A stretch of DNA of 64,000 nt, taken from positions 51,898 through 115,897 of the forward strand of contig JABVXV010000198.1 of NCBI GenBank assembly GCA_013365325.1, in the 5' to 3' direction. A program made the translations under genes and the position numbers. Below the pieces are notes generated by a model. That model was not told the DNA's origin, ran no database searches, and was given only the letters and a program-made list of their open reading frames with translations. This DNA comes from Dipetalonema caudispina (lineage: Eukaryota > Nematoda > Chromadorea > Rhabditida > Onchocercidae). Positions 47,849 to 60,798 of this stretch are shown one piece after another; position 1 is the stretch's first letter; the number at the start of each line of letters is the position of its first letter.

Positions 47849-50800
47849 TCAAATTTTTTCAAAATAAAATAGAAAAAAAAAACATCTACAATAAATAGCA
47901 AGTTTATTGATAATTTTTTATCATATACATATCATGATATAATGAAGAAAATGATAGAGGAAAAGATTGGTTTGATTGACTTTTGAAAATTTTTCAATTT
48001 TATATTCCATAAGGATACTATTTGGCTATGAATATTTGTGAAATTTTCAAATTTTCTCATATTCTTTTGGGACAATATTTTTAGCATAATATTTGTGAGA
48101 GAATTCGATTACATTATAGTTAACAATCATATAAAAAAAATAGAAATTTTTCGTACTTTTTTTTCCTCTTTTTTTTTTTTTTTTTTTTATTTTTAAAAAT
48201 ATTTTTCACCTTCTAAATTATAATGATTAAAATTACAATAACATTATTAAAAAGAAAGTAATCCAAAGGTATCGATGAAAAATTGATGAAATAATAAATT
48301 ACGATGAAACAAATGGTAATAAATGAGGAATATGATATGTGGCAAAATTAGTGGAGAATAAAAATCTTTTTAAAATATTAAGCAATAACATTGCAAAAGT
48401 AAAATACTAAATGAAAATTTTGTAAAATATAAATTTGTCAATTGTTATCATGGGAATATCAATTTGGATAAAAAAATAGAAAAAAAAAAGATGAAATTTC
48501 AAATGATGATGATGAATGTAGCACAATTTTAAAATTAAGCTTGTTAATTCAGACTTTAAGAAAACTAAATAATGCTTAGTTTAACAACAACCGGATGAAA
48601 TGAATGTAAAAGAAAAAAAAAAAAAAAAAAAGAAAGAAAGAAGAGAACTTTAATAGTTTTGCAATTTAGGATGAGAGAATATTGTAAACACAATAATGCT
48701 TATCATAAAATGAATGGAAAGATAAATTTAAACGGAAAAGTTAAACTAGGCAAAAAGCATGAAACACACTTCGTTCGATACATTAATTGCGATAATTGCT
48801 AAAGTAATTAACTTGCAAACGATGCGAATGTATATTTTCCAATTTGCAGTAAAAAAAAAGAAAAAAAAAAAAAAAAAAAGTATCAAAGCTTTTAGGAGAT
48901 TAAAAAAATGGTTCATAATTAACAAAATATAAGAGTATTTAAAAATTGTAAAATGAAGAAAATGTATATGCATATATATATATATATATATATATATAGG
49001 TTAAAGATTTGTTATTATCCTTATAGATCTAAAAATTTTCAATTATATCGGTGGTTAAAAAAGTATCTATTTGAGATTGGAAAATATTTCATTTATCTAA
49101 GATTGAAAAGCTTTTAAAAATTGAACGATTTAAAAAAAAAAAAGAAAAAAAAAAGATAAATAAAAGGACAACTGAAGTGGGAAAAGGATGACTTTTTTTT
49201 TTATTTAAATGGCTCAATGATAACATCATGGCAAATTTAGACTAATTTGAAAAGAACCGAAAAATTCTTCAAGGACATTCATCAAATATTAAAAGAAACA
49301 GAATATGGTTTATAAAGATGAGAATGATAGAATTTGAAATGGATGACTGATAATGTAATTGTTATTAATTTAAAAGTAATCGAATTATTGCCGGAAGGGA
49401 TAATTGAACAATAAAGGATGAGATATTTATAGCAATATATGAAGAAGAATAAGAATATTTAAAAACAATTCAAAAATACCAATTATTTAATATGATAATG
49501 GTATTTAGGTAATTTCATTAAATTGATACTACATAGTATTTTACCTATTTATTATATTCAATATGAATTCGAATGCATTGGATTGGTAAACAAGTGAAGT
49601 TATCTTATCTTCCGAATGATCGCATTGATCATTAGCTATATTCATTTGATCGAAAAAGTCTTTTTAAAAGTAAGATAGACTGTGAAAGCAAAGAAGAAAT
49701 CACTGAATGATTTTTTTTATTAGCTTAAGTGCAAAAGAAAGCTAAACTTAAAACAATCCAATCAAAAAACTGGTGGTAGATGAACAGAAGAAAATGATAC
49801 TTTGTTTAATCGATTGACAAAATTAGAAATACAAAATGGAGGGGATATTTTGGAAATTTTACCTCTAGTAATGTTAATTATTGATAACTAAGGTATGAAA
49901 ACGAAAATTAATGAATTTATATTAACTGTACAAAATATTCAATGCGTATCAAACAGTAAAATTATCAATTGATAGGAATTATCATGTGATAATATCATCA
50001 GTACGATAGCATAATATGATTAGTGTATCAGATTTGGATAATAAATAAATGATATCAACTGTTGACTGAAATAAATGATTTTTGCTATAACAATAAGCAA
50101 AAGATACACCTGTGGAAAGTAGTTTGAAAGTACAATTTCACTGATCGATACTGTCATAGCGGAGAGAGTTATATTGATGACAACAACTTCGCAATGATCA
50201 TCAATAACAACGATGTAATTTTATGCTTGAAATTGAAATTTAATAGTTTTGAGTAAGGAAGGATAAAAGTAATACTTTCATTATTTGTTATAATAATTAT
50301 GCATAGGATAATGTGGAAAGATCATAAAAATTTTCGGAAGATTTGGCAAAATATTATGGAATAATTTCATAAAACAACAATACTTCAAAAATTTTACACA
50401 AATGGAAAAAATTTTCGGAATATTTCGTAAAATTGTATAAAGTATAAATTTGATACAATTTAAGAATTGCTCATTTCAAATATATCATCAAATTAAGTAT
50501 GCTAATGAATTATACTAAGCGCAAAAATTAATTGCAGCAATGTCATACAAAGTAAACAACATTAATAATATCCAATAGAATCGATCATTAATATACAATG
50601 GAAAACTGAATGATTTAATTTTTCTTATTTTTAAAGACAAATAAAATGAGTAGAAAAAAAAAAAAATAAGTAAACACATAGCATTGGTATGTTTTGAAAG
50701 AGTGAAAAGGACGATAATACTATCTACCTTTTCAATGATTTTTATTCTTTAAAAAAGAAATTGACAAATTGTGAGAAATTCCGAAAGAATGTCAATTTAC

Positions 50801-51349
50801 AAAAAAAAAAAAAAATTAAAATTTTTCTTCAATTTTTCAAAAAATTGAAATTCAAATAAAAATTTTGGGAAAAAAATAAGAAATTTTTTTTGTTTACGAA
50901 AATTATATCAATAGATTAAAAAATAAAAAAAAAAGAAAGAAAAAAAACCAAACAGCGATAGCATATATATTTTTCAAAGTAAATTTTAATCATATTAAAA
51001 TTATACGCTTGATAAATTAAACTAAACTATAACGTAAAAAATTTTTTTTTCTTAAAAATCAACTCACAAATATATTTTAACAAATTTAATTTATTTGTTA
51101 TATTCGACCAATAAAATGTCTTGATGATAGGCTGTTGGATAATTAAGAGATAGGATTAAAATCCAATTTTCTCCAAATATTGAGGATATAAAAAATAAAC
51201 TGACTAAATTATTTGAACCAATCATCAAACACTATCAAAAGAAAAATAAAATATTCTAAGGCTTTAAAAGTATAATAAAATGCTAAATTGTAAAGTTAAC
51301 TTTCTTTTTTGATTCATAAAATTTGTACATTATGTGCTTTCTAACTTAC

Positions 51350-51385
51350 CTTCCCATGTATCTGCAACATTATACCTATTACTTT
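51350..51385 (-). other. Candidate 36-nt microexon
   Basis: On the minus strand a strong acceptor (AATTTTCTGCAG) and a perfect GTAAGT donor bracket 36 nt, divisible by three. In phase 1 it reads SNRYNVADTWE and would splice in frame into exon 2 of the two-pass membrane gene; in phase 0 it reads KVIGIMLQIHGK and would follow the orphan first exon at 60798. Either could be right, or the sites could be chance. Confidence 0.35.
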
Positions 51386-52152
51386 CTGCAGAAAATTTTC
51401 ATAATTGGCATAGAAATGGAATAGTAATTTCAAAAGGATTTATATGTAATTTATGTAATCCAATTTGATCCAATAGTTTCTATCATAGCATTAGATTGAA
51501 ATATGTTTTTTTTTAGGGACAAAAAACATTGATCAAATTCCTAACTTCCATCTTTTAAGATTACAACAAATTTTGCAGCATATATTTTGAGAAAGTAAAA
51601 TTAATTTAGCATTTGATCAAGCTAATTGTTTTCAAATTCAATTCCATGTAAAAAAAAAAAAAAAAAAAAAAAAAAATAACCAAATGATCAAATTTTCACA
51701 AAACAGTAATTTATGGTAACAAATTATTTTGACTAAAGGCCTAATTTGAAAATAAACATTACATTGAAGTAATTATTTGCATATGAATTATAACCAAATC
51801 AATGTTTGCAATCAATGCTTTTCTAACTTTTACAAATGACAAAAATTTAACTTGGAAAAAGACTGAAAATCAGTGATTATCAATCAATGTAAACATATCT
51901 ATTTTATTAGTGATATAATTTTTAATTATTTCTCAATCATTGATCGGATTGTGCGAAAAAAATTTCATGTACAATTAATTTCCTGTTAAATTATCACTAT
52001 TTAATGCTAGGAAATATTTGGGGAACAAAAAAAAAAAAAAAAAAAAAATTTACAAAATAACCGATTAAAATAACAAATGGAAATCTTTTAACCTTTGCTC
52101 TTTTGCTATTTCAATCATTTATTCTGAGGTTTTTCTAACAGATGAAGAGCAT

Positions 52153-52262
52153 GTTGTTGTTGTTGTTGTTGTTATTGTTGTTGTGTGTGTGTGTGTGTGT
52201 GTCTGTCTATCTGTCTGTCTGTCTGTCTGGTCTGTCTGTCTGTGTGTCTATTTGTGTGTATG
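52153..52262. repeat. Compound TTG / TG / TCTG microsatellite
   Basis: (TTG)n passes into (TG)n and then (TCTG)n units, with a final TG-rich end. Confidence 0.9.
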
Positions 52263-53090
52263 TATATTGATCAATCGATTTGAAAAAAATATTTTCAACA
52301 TTATTTTCTTGCTGATGATGAAATAAATTAAATAGCGCTATCGTTGCTTGTTATATGCGCAAAAATTGGATCATATTAGGGAAAAATGATAAATTAAATA
52401 ATTTGCATATCATATTATCATGTTATCCATATTATACAATTTTCATTAAATATACACTTATGGTTTCTAATATATAAATGAGAGAGAGAGAAATTAAATG
52501 CAGAAGTTTATTATTGTTAGATTAAACAAACTTAAATATCAAATGTTATTTTACGATAATTTTTTTAATTTCATTAACAATTTCAAAATCCTATCAAATA
52601 AAACAAAGAATAATTTTGAATATTAATTCGAGTAGCATTTTAATTCCATTCCATGTTTGTTATATTTGAATTTCATCGAAAATCCTGAGAAAGTTTGCAT
52701 CCTTTTTAAAATTTTAAATGAAAAAAAAAAAAAAAAAAAAGAATTCTAAAGAAAATAATTTCATCCGGAAAATCTTAAACAGTTGATGAATGTGATAAGA
52801 AATTTTGAAACTTGTAAAAAAAAAATACTTCAAATAAAAAAATTTTCATCAGAAATAATCAATGATTATTAAAAATTATCATTTTTTTTTTTTTTTTTCA
52901 TTTTTTTTTACTTTTTTTTTTTTTTTTTTGTTTCATCATTTCTTCATTAAATTATCAAAAATTACTATCATAAACGATAGTTAAACAAATAATTGAAAGA
53001 AATTAAAAATTAAAATTAAAATTGAAGAAGAAGGAAATAAAAAAAAATGTAATATGAAAAGAAATTGAATGTGAATAACACATACACATA

Positions 53091-53141
53091 CACATACATA
53101 CATACATACATACACAGTGTATGTATGTATGTATGTATGTG
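53091..53141. repeat. Perfect 51-bp palindrome of CATA/TATG units
   Basis: Arms of 25 bp (53091-53115 and 53117-53141) are perfect reverse complements around a single A at 53116, built of CATA on one side and TATG on the other. Confidence 0.95.
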
Positions 53142-53227
53142 AAATGATATTGGAAGCAAGCAATTGCTCCCGTATTGAGAAAAAGAACGCTTTTTAATTT
53201 TTTTACGAATTTTGAAGAATGATACTG

Positions 53228-53325
53228 AAAAAAAAAGAAAGAAAGAAAAGAAAAGGAAAGAAAAGAAAAGAAAGAAAGAAAAGAAAAGAAAAGGAAAGAA
53301 AAGAAAGAAAGAAAAGAAAAGAAGG
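53228..53325. repeat. GAAA-type purine microsatellite
   Basis: About 100 nt of GAAA and GGAAA units; pure purine on this strand. Confidence 0.9.
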
Positions 53326-54116
53326 AAAAATAGAACTTCGAAAGAAGAAATGCAAATAAAGACCCAATTTTAGTAGCAATGCAAATTTTTTTTTTTTATT
53401 TATTTAGTTTAAAAAATTCGACGAAGGCCATTTTAAAAGTGTCAATAAAAATTTGTTAATTTTCAAATGAATTTTAGAGCAAAATTTTGTTGAAGTGGAA
53501 AAAAAGTTGTGAAGTAATATATTTTGAATTTCAATGGAAATATTTATTACAAAACTTTCGAAGAAGAGTCTTTTATTACATTTTACGTATGACATGATAA
53601 GAAAAATTAATAATTAATTTAAGTTAATTTCAAAATGCACAATTGATCGATAACTTTGTAGTGAAGAAATAAATGCATAACACATTTTTTTAAGTAAATG
53701 ATAAATTAATTGCAGTAATTGATTTAAAAAAAACTGATTTATTTGATATTTCAGTTAACCCATATGAAGATCATTAAGATGAAGCATTAACCAAATGCGA
53801 TCACAATGGAAAAGTAATAAATGAGTAATTTTGATCAGAGGTCATTTTGAGGATAAATTAACGAAAGATAACGAAGATCTAAGCACATTTTCACGCAAAT
53901 GCATTCCCGGGTTATCTCGAATAATATCAGCCAGGATATTAAATGATAATTATAAAAGATACATGCAATGACCTTTTCAGGAAGGTATTTGAAGTCAGAA
54001 TTAATTCTAACAAATAAAATATGCTACTACATTATTTATATTTTGTCTTTTATTAAATTAAATGTTATATGATATAAGTTATTGGTTAATATGAAATAAG
54101 GAATAGAGAGAGGAAA

Positions 54117-54151
54117 AGAGAGAGACGGAGAGAGAGAGAGAGAGAGAGAGA
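54117..54151. repeat. (GA)n microsatellite
   Basis: GA dinucleotide repeat. Similar GA or CT runs lie at 13750-13782, 25566-25598, 26800-26830, 47166-47186, 54462-54489 and 54914-54950. Confidence 0.9.
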
Positions 54152-55149
54152 AAGGTGAGCGAGAAAAGCACTAATATGGGGAAAGTGTGGAAGTTCAACA
54201 AATAAAAGGAGCTTATGATTGATGAGTGGATGTGTAAATTTCGATTGAACTACAGCAAAAGCGGACGATAAAAGGAGAAATTTGAAGGTGAAAATAATGA
54301 GCAGTTAAAGAAATAATATTTTTAAATAAACAAGAAAAGAGAGAAGAAAGAAAGGTGAACAAGGATAAAATGATGAAATGAAATTACACAGGTAAATGAG
54401 GGAGAAAGGTGAGGAAGTGAAAAGAAGAATGGATTATTTGAGGAGTAATTCTTTACTCCCTTCTCTCTCTCTCTCTCTCTCTCTCTCTTTGTTTGATCCT
54501 AAAATTAAGCAAAATTTGAATAAATTATGCAACAATCTCCCTTATATTCCTAAACAAATGTCACATATGCAATTGATAGCTTTTACGAAAATCATCTTAT
54601 CTCCTACATTGCAGAAATGATTGATAAGAAGTTTAAAATCAAGCAAATTCTAATAATATTTAATTGCATAAATCATTTGAGGAAATATATTTTCAAAGTT
54701 GAAAGTACATAAGTACTTTCAACTTTCTCATTTCATTTGCAAATCTTAAAAAAATTTCTTTTCAAAAAAAATTTATAGCATATTTGAGAATCAGTTTGAG
54801 TTAAAAAATATTGAATCATAACGACAGTTTTTTTTTTCTCTACAAAATCATGCTTAAACCAAAAAGTATTAAAACCATTTTTTTTCTTCATCCTTTTCAA
54901 GAATTAATATTAAAGAGAGAGAGAGAGAGAGAGGGAGAGAGAAGGAGAGAGAAAAGGAGGATGAGGAAATGATTTTAATGGAAAATTCTTGAAATGGATG
55001 ATCAATTTTCCTCTTTGATCATTATCCATTGTGTATAACTAATTAATATATTTGGATAATGGGAAGAAGATATGTATTGGAAAATAAAAATGTAAAAATA
55101 ATTAATAAAAGTGAGATATTTCAAATTATTTACCATACATGTACACGTA

Positions 55150-55203
55150 CATATACACGCAAATGCACTTGCACATGCACATGCACATGCACATGCACGC
55201 ATA
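55150..55203. repeat. (TGCACA)n-type microsatellite
   Basis: Repeats of ACATGC hexamers with related CACGC units. Confidence 0.85.
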
Positions 55204-58200
55204 CACTCTCATAAACGAACCCAATTACAATTATGTGGACATAAATGGATAATAGCAGTTGCTGTCGATGGCTTTTATCGGTGATTTATTCTTCCAGCAT
55301 TTTGTGGGGTTTTGTTGTTATATTATATGAATGCGGGAAGAATTACTTCTAAAATTCAAAGAAAATTAGCTTAATTGTTCAGTAATTGATAGAAGTACCA
55401 TAAGCTATTGGTCACTTTTTTTTTCTTTTTTTTTTTTTTTGATAAAAATAGAAGAGGAAATATTAGGACAAAAAATTTTAAGATATGATACAGTTGTAAT
55501 CCTTCATTATTTTGATCGAAGAAGAGAGGTCAGTTTATGAACTTATAAATTATCATTGTTTCAATGGGGAAGATCGTGATATTATATGATAAGTGATTTC
55601 AATAGCTATTAATCATCAATATGATAAGTGCAAATATCATCGTAAATGTATTAGTAGTTCGGAAATTGAAAACTTTCAAATTAAGGATAATGAGGGAAAT
55701 AATGCAAAGTATTGTTAATTCAGAATTTGCGTATATCACTTATTGCTATCTTTCATTATTAAACTTTAATGATTTCCCACAACATTTAATACTTAATTGC
55801 TATTTAAAATCTTCCCACATCTCTCAAACGTAAGCATTCTTCAAATAAGTTATTCGAAATTAACGAATTTATGGGGAGAAACGAAATTCTTCCACCGAAA
55901 TTTTGCAAGATATCAATCCTTCTAATGTCAGTTTAATTCATCGCAGAAAGTACATAGAACGAAAATTAAAAAAAAAAAAAATCCACTTGAAAAAAAAAAA
56001 ATCGTACAAAATTGGAAAAATGCTACGATGTAATATAAACTGAAAATACATTTAGAAAATTTGCTCCGTTCGTTTCGTTGAATTATCATCCAACTTTTTT
56101 GATATTTTTCTTCTTACATACAGCTTATTAGTTTAACCTAATTTTGACGTACGTCAAACGAATCAATATTGATGAAAGCAAAATAACGGAGGAAATGTAA
56201 TAATTGAAACTGAAATTATAAACATTCAGATAGTTTATAATTTACTTTGCATCGGAGTAAAGCATATAAACAACATTCTCATTTCCTCTCCATTTTAGTG
56301 ATAATTAATGCAATTTCCAATTTACTTAATTGAAAAACTAATAATACTCACTCGTAAGTGAAAGTTTGGCAAATAAACGCTTTTCAAAGGTGTAAAGTTA
56401 ACGTTTGAAATCATTTAGCTAATTGTTTAAAGTTAAAGTGTAATGAAAAATATCTGAGAAGCTAAAGTAAAATATTATCAATATTCTATTACAAATCTGT
56501 AAGTAATAGGTTTTCAAAACAATCAATGTCAAATATCAAACAAATCGATATCAACGAACATTTAGTTTTACGTGAAATATGAACAAAACATTCGAAACGT
56601 ACGCTTTCGAAAAAGGTTATTGGTTAGGACATATGTTTATTATGTATATATATATATATATTTTTTTTTTTTTTAACTGATATATGAAAAGTTTATGATA
56701 GAGGTGGAATATTTACGAGATACGTTCGTAAAAGATGATTGAATTTAGTGAAAAAAAATAGAATAAATATAAATGAAGTAAGGATTTTTTTTTTTTCCAC
56801 CAAAACAATCTGACAATAAAAGTGGATAATGTAGAAGCATAGGCTATTTTCACTTGAAAAAAAAAAAAAATTTCGAAAAAATTTAAACTATGACATGAAC
56901 AAAAATGATTCGTTTTCCAAGGATAAAGTTTGTAATTAAGAGTTCATTTTAAAGTTATCATTTTGTTATTGAAAAATTGATGAAAGTTGCAAAAAGTGAC
57001 ATAGAATAGTTTTGAAATGAAAAGCACAAATAATTAAGTAAAGAGCATCGTTGTAAATTCAAATATTATCATTTCTATATCATTCAATAGATTAATTAAT
57101 TAATTGCTAATAATTATTCCCATTGTCTGAGAATGATGTAATCAATGATGTTTTTAACATTAACATTCCAAATATATAAAATGAAATTTGTAAGGAAGAA
57201 AAAAAGACAAAAAACAATTGAAGTAAAATTGTGCATTTTGTTGCAGAAAGCTATTGATAGGAATGCAAATGAAGTCCAAAAAAAAAAAGACTCATAAAAT
57301 AATCCCAACAATTGAGTTTATAGCTATAGCTATCGACCCAATTTTCTTGATTTATTGCTTTAGCAACTGATATGGTACATAGAAGATAGGAGAGGATAAA
57401 GGATAAGCGCTGCAAATATTCAACGTTGTAAAGATATGAACGATAAAAATGATAGTAGTATCAGTTATAAAATAATCCTTATCATTTCATTTAATTCATC
57501 ATATCTGTGTATGTGTATATTATATATTTCGGCAATATAAAACAATATTTCCAGCATGGACGAAATTCTTTATGTTAATTTCGATCAAGCAAGCAAATAA
57601 TTAAGCATTTGCTTTTTTGAATGGCTAACTGGAAATAGTTATTTCGTGATAAACTTTTATTGAAGAAAATAACTACATCTTTCTGGTTTTAACCGAATAC
57701 AACGATGTATCAGTGGATGATTTTGTTATTTTTCGAAGGTGTGTTACTGGAAAAAGTCGCTAATTTATCGTTTTGGTTTTTTTTTTTTTTTTTTTTTTGT
57801 ATAACTTTGAAATCTTATTATTGTATGGATATACAAATAAATGATACTTTACTATGGTCAGTTAATTTATTTACGGAAAATTGCAAATAATTACACCATC
57901 GCTCACTAACAAATAAAAATCATATATTATTGTTATCATCGTTTTCACTATACCCATTAATATTTGCACTTTTATCACAAATACATATCATTTATGATTT
58001 AATTGAAAAATGACCAATTAAGTGAACAACAATAATTGATAATTAGCAAGTGCAGATAGACTAACGATATCAATCTATTTTTATGCTTAGTCAGATCGAT
58101 ATGATTTTCACATCAACAATTGCTTTCCGTATCCGAAGTATGGGAAGAAAAACTAAACCGGAAATGTTAATACGATCCTTGTTATTTATGCTAAATTTTT

Positions 58201-59542
58201 GAGAATGAATCATCAACAAAAAATAATTGATGGTATTTTATCGGTTGAATTCTCATCAAATGCAATATATTGAAAGTTTGCTATACAAATCGGCATTCTG
58301 ATTAATATATTCTCGCGATATCTATAAATATTCATAATTTATTCGAGAGAACATGATTTATCGAAAATTTCAATTCTATATTCAGTAATTTACAAAATAG
58401 GTTACTCCATTTTGCATTTAAATTCTACTAATTCATCGATCGTAACTAACATAATTTGAATAGTACATCATATTTTATCTAAAATTATGAAATGATTTTT
58501 GGAATTCTTCCAAATTTCAAATGAAAATTTCCTTTTAAAATTTAGATAATGCAACATTATTGAACATTAACTGAGAGATGAAATGGGAATAAAAAGAGAT
58601 ACAAATAAAAAAAAAAAAAAAACAATTTGACAAAAAAAATAATTGTTAGTAATTGTTGATATGTGTAAAGTAAGGATTAACGGAGGTGATAGGATCAGTT
58701 ATCAGTTCATTTAGATTAACTGATATAAACAAATGTATATCATCAGATGTCTGAGAAAAGAAATATAAGATCAACTAAGAGGAAAAGCATAAATGTTTCA
58801 AGAATATGACGTACGTGCGTGATGGAATAAGATGTTGATATCGAATGTGGTGTGATTGTAGTAAGCTGATCAGAATAGAGCAGTAATCAACAGTGTAGTT
58901 GTATTGAGAATAATAATGGATGTAATCAGATTTGATTTATCGCTAAAGAATTCACTACCACTCTGAAATTAAATTAGTCAACATTTTAATCAAATTTAAT
59001 ATCAAAATCATGCGCTACAGTAATCAAATTTACTTCTCTTTAGTATTTTCAAGTTTTCAATACTCTAGAATTATTGCTTAAATATTATGCAATTATATTT
59101 TTAAGTGTTAAAAAAGTGCACAAAGAAATATTCAAAAATTTATGCAACAAATTTTTTATGGACCACATAATTTAGATATCGGATATAATTAATGCAAATA
59201 TCTTTACAATTGAGTTATATAATGGTAGTTTTAATTATTCTAATCCATTCCTTGTTTAAAACTATTCATAGAATTTGTTTTCCAAATTTGCAAATAGCTG
59301 AAAAAATTACAAAGTTGAAATTACAAATTACAATCAAAGTTTGATGAAAACTGAAATCACTGTAAGGTTTACGTGAATATAAAAAGATTCAATCTTTTGT
59401 CTCATAAACTCGTAATTCAAATTTTTCGCAAAATTCAACTGTAGTAATAACTTAAAAATGTAATCAAAATTAAGCAAACTTTCAAACTACGAATATGAAT
59501 TTTAGAATATTAAAGGTTTTAAAGATTTCTTGCTGTTTTAAT

Positions 59543-59594
59543 AACTATTGGAATCGTTAGATGATCTGAACTATTGGAATTGTTAGATGATCTG
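59543..59594. repeat. 26-bp tandem duplication
   Basis: CTATTGGAATCGTTAGATG... is repeated directly with one base change (C to T). Confidence 0.85.
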
Positions 59595-60154
59595 AAGAGT
59601 AATTGTTGTGGAGAACAGAATGGATATTAGAGAGGAGTGAATTTAATCTATGATAAGATTATCAACAAAATGCATTGATACACTTGCAATAATACTCTAA
59701 TTAACTTATTTTGGTAAATTTTCAAAATCAATGAAAGATTCGATATTTTGTCAGATTGATACAAAATAAAATTATTAGAAATTAATCATCTGTAATTCCT
59801 AAAAAACGCAAATTCCTCAGAATTGTCGTGAAAGTTTTGATTTGTGGTAGAAGGAATTTGTCTTTTGTTGTAGACAGTATAGTTCTTTTGATTGGGTAAC
59901 ACGACAAAATATTTGAATATAGAATTTATTGAATAACACAGCAATTAATACCAGCGAATGTTATAATAATTTTAATGCGTAATAGGTTAAAGTCACTGAG
60001 CTGACTTTTGGTCGGAAGCTTTCAGTAACAGGAATAAAGTTGGAGAGGTGGAAGTGAGTGGATGAATGAGCGAATAAGGTGATTGAATCTGTCAAGAATG
60101 AGCCGTAGCTTGTAAAATGGACAAGTGAGGAATGAGACAGTGAGCCAAAAATGT

Positions 60155-60192
60155 GGTAAATGAGTGAATGAGTGAATGAGTGAATGAGTGAA
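60155..60192. repeat. (TGAGTGAA)n tandem repeat
   Basis: Four to five 8-bp units within a stretch rich in TGAATGAG variants. A related 25-bp duplication (TTTAACCATCAAAGTGACTTA) lies at about 60402-60452. Confidence 0.85.
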
Positions 60193-60669
60193 AATGAGCC
60201 AATGAATCCCGTAAAGCCGTGACCCTTGTATATATATGTGTGGATATTGGGAGTGGCTTACAGGAAGCATTATTGTAACCCTGTTGTAAGTATATGACAC
60301 AAAGGACAATATTTTACAATCCTAGCTTAAGCAAATGAAACAAAGGACAATATCACAATCTTATTTTAAGGATAGGAACAAAGGATGGTACGTTGTATTT
60401 ATTATTTAACCATCAAAGTGACTTAAATATTTAACCATCAAAGTGACTTAATAATGATGATCAAAAATATATTAAATAAAATAAAATGGGAATTTTGAAA
60501 TGTCAGTTAAAACAGTTCAAAATATAAAAATACTTTAATCATCAACCTTACACACTACAATTTGTCTCAACTTTATTATTTAGAAATACCATTTAAATTA
60601 TAATAATTAACAGGGATTGTGATCATTTGGCTTATTTTATAGTAAGTTCATTTCAATTTTATAACACAC

Positions 60670-60798
60670 CTTATCCATTTGTTTAACTTGTCCCATTGTC
60701 GCATTACTATCATTAAAATCCTCAGCTGTTGTAAAATATATGCTATTACCATTTAAACCCGGTTTACGACCAAAACCAAAATAACAACTTGTCGCCAT
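60670..60798 (-). CDS. Orphan first coding exon, 43 codons
   Basis: The minus strand reads MATSCYFGFGRKPG, then NGNSIYFTTAEDFN and ends GQVKQMDK at a GTGTGT donor, phase 0. Codon use and composition are typical of real protein, and an acceptor-like TTGCATTAG lies 15 nt before the ATG, as for trans-spliced first exons. The remaining exons should lie to the left. The 36-nt microexon at 51385 fits in phase 0, but I could not find the following exon, so the gene is incomplete here. Family not recognised. Confidence 0.48.

Larger units (their letters stand above)
46424..60669. other. 14-kb gene-poor AT-rich region, probably intergenic or long introns
   Basis: Dominated by poly(A)/poly(T) runs and microsatellites. 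Apart from the 36-nt microexon candidate (51350-51385) I see no supported exon. A possible 5' exon on the minus strand near 50120-50215 (starts MTVSISEIVL, ends before GTGTAT) is too weak to call. Confidence 0.5.

Noticed and set aside
50118..50215. Minus-strand exon-like stretch starting MTVSISEIVL with a GTGTAT donor
   Set aside because: No acceptor-like site before the Met and no partner exon found; too short to support.
58815..58835. TGACGTACGTGCGTGATG, resembling a CRE/bZIP site
   Set aside because: Single occurrence far from any supported start; no independent support.
60022..60309. 95-codon minus-strand frame with SHSLIH repeats
   Set aside because: Read-through of the TGAGTGAA tandem repeat.
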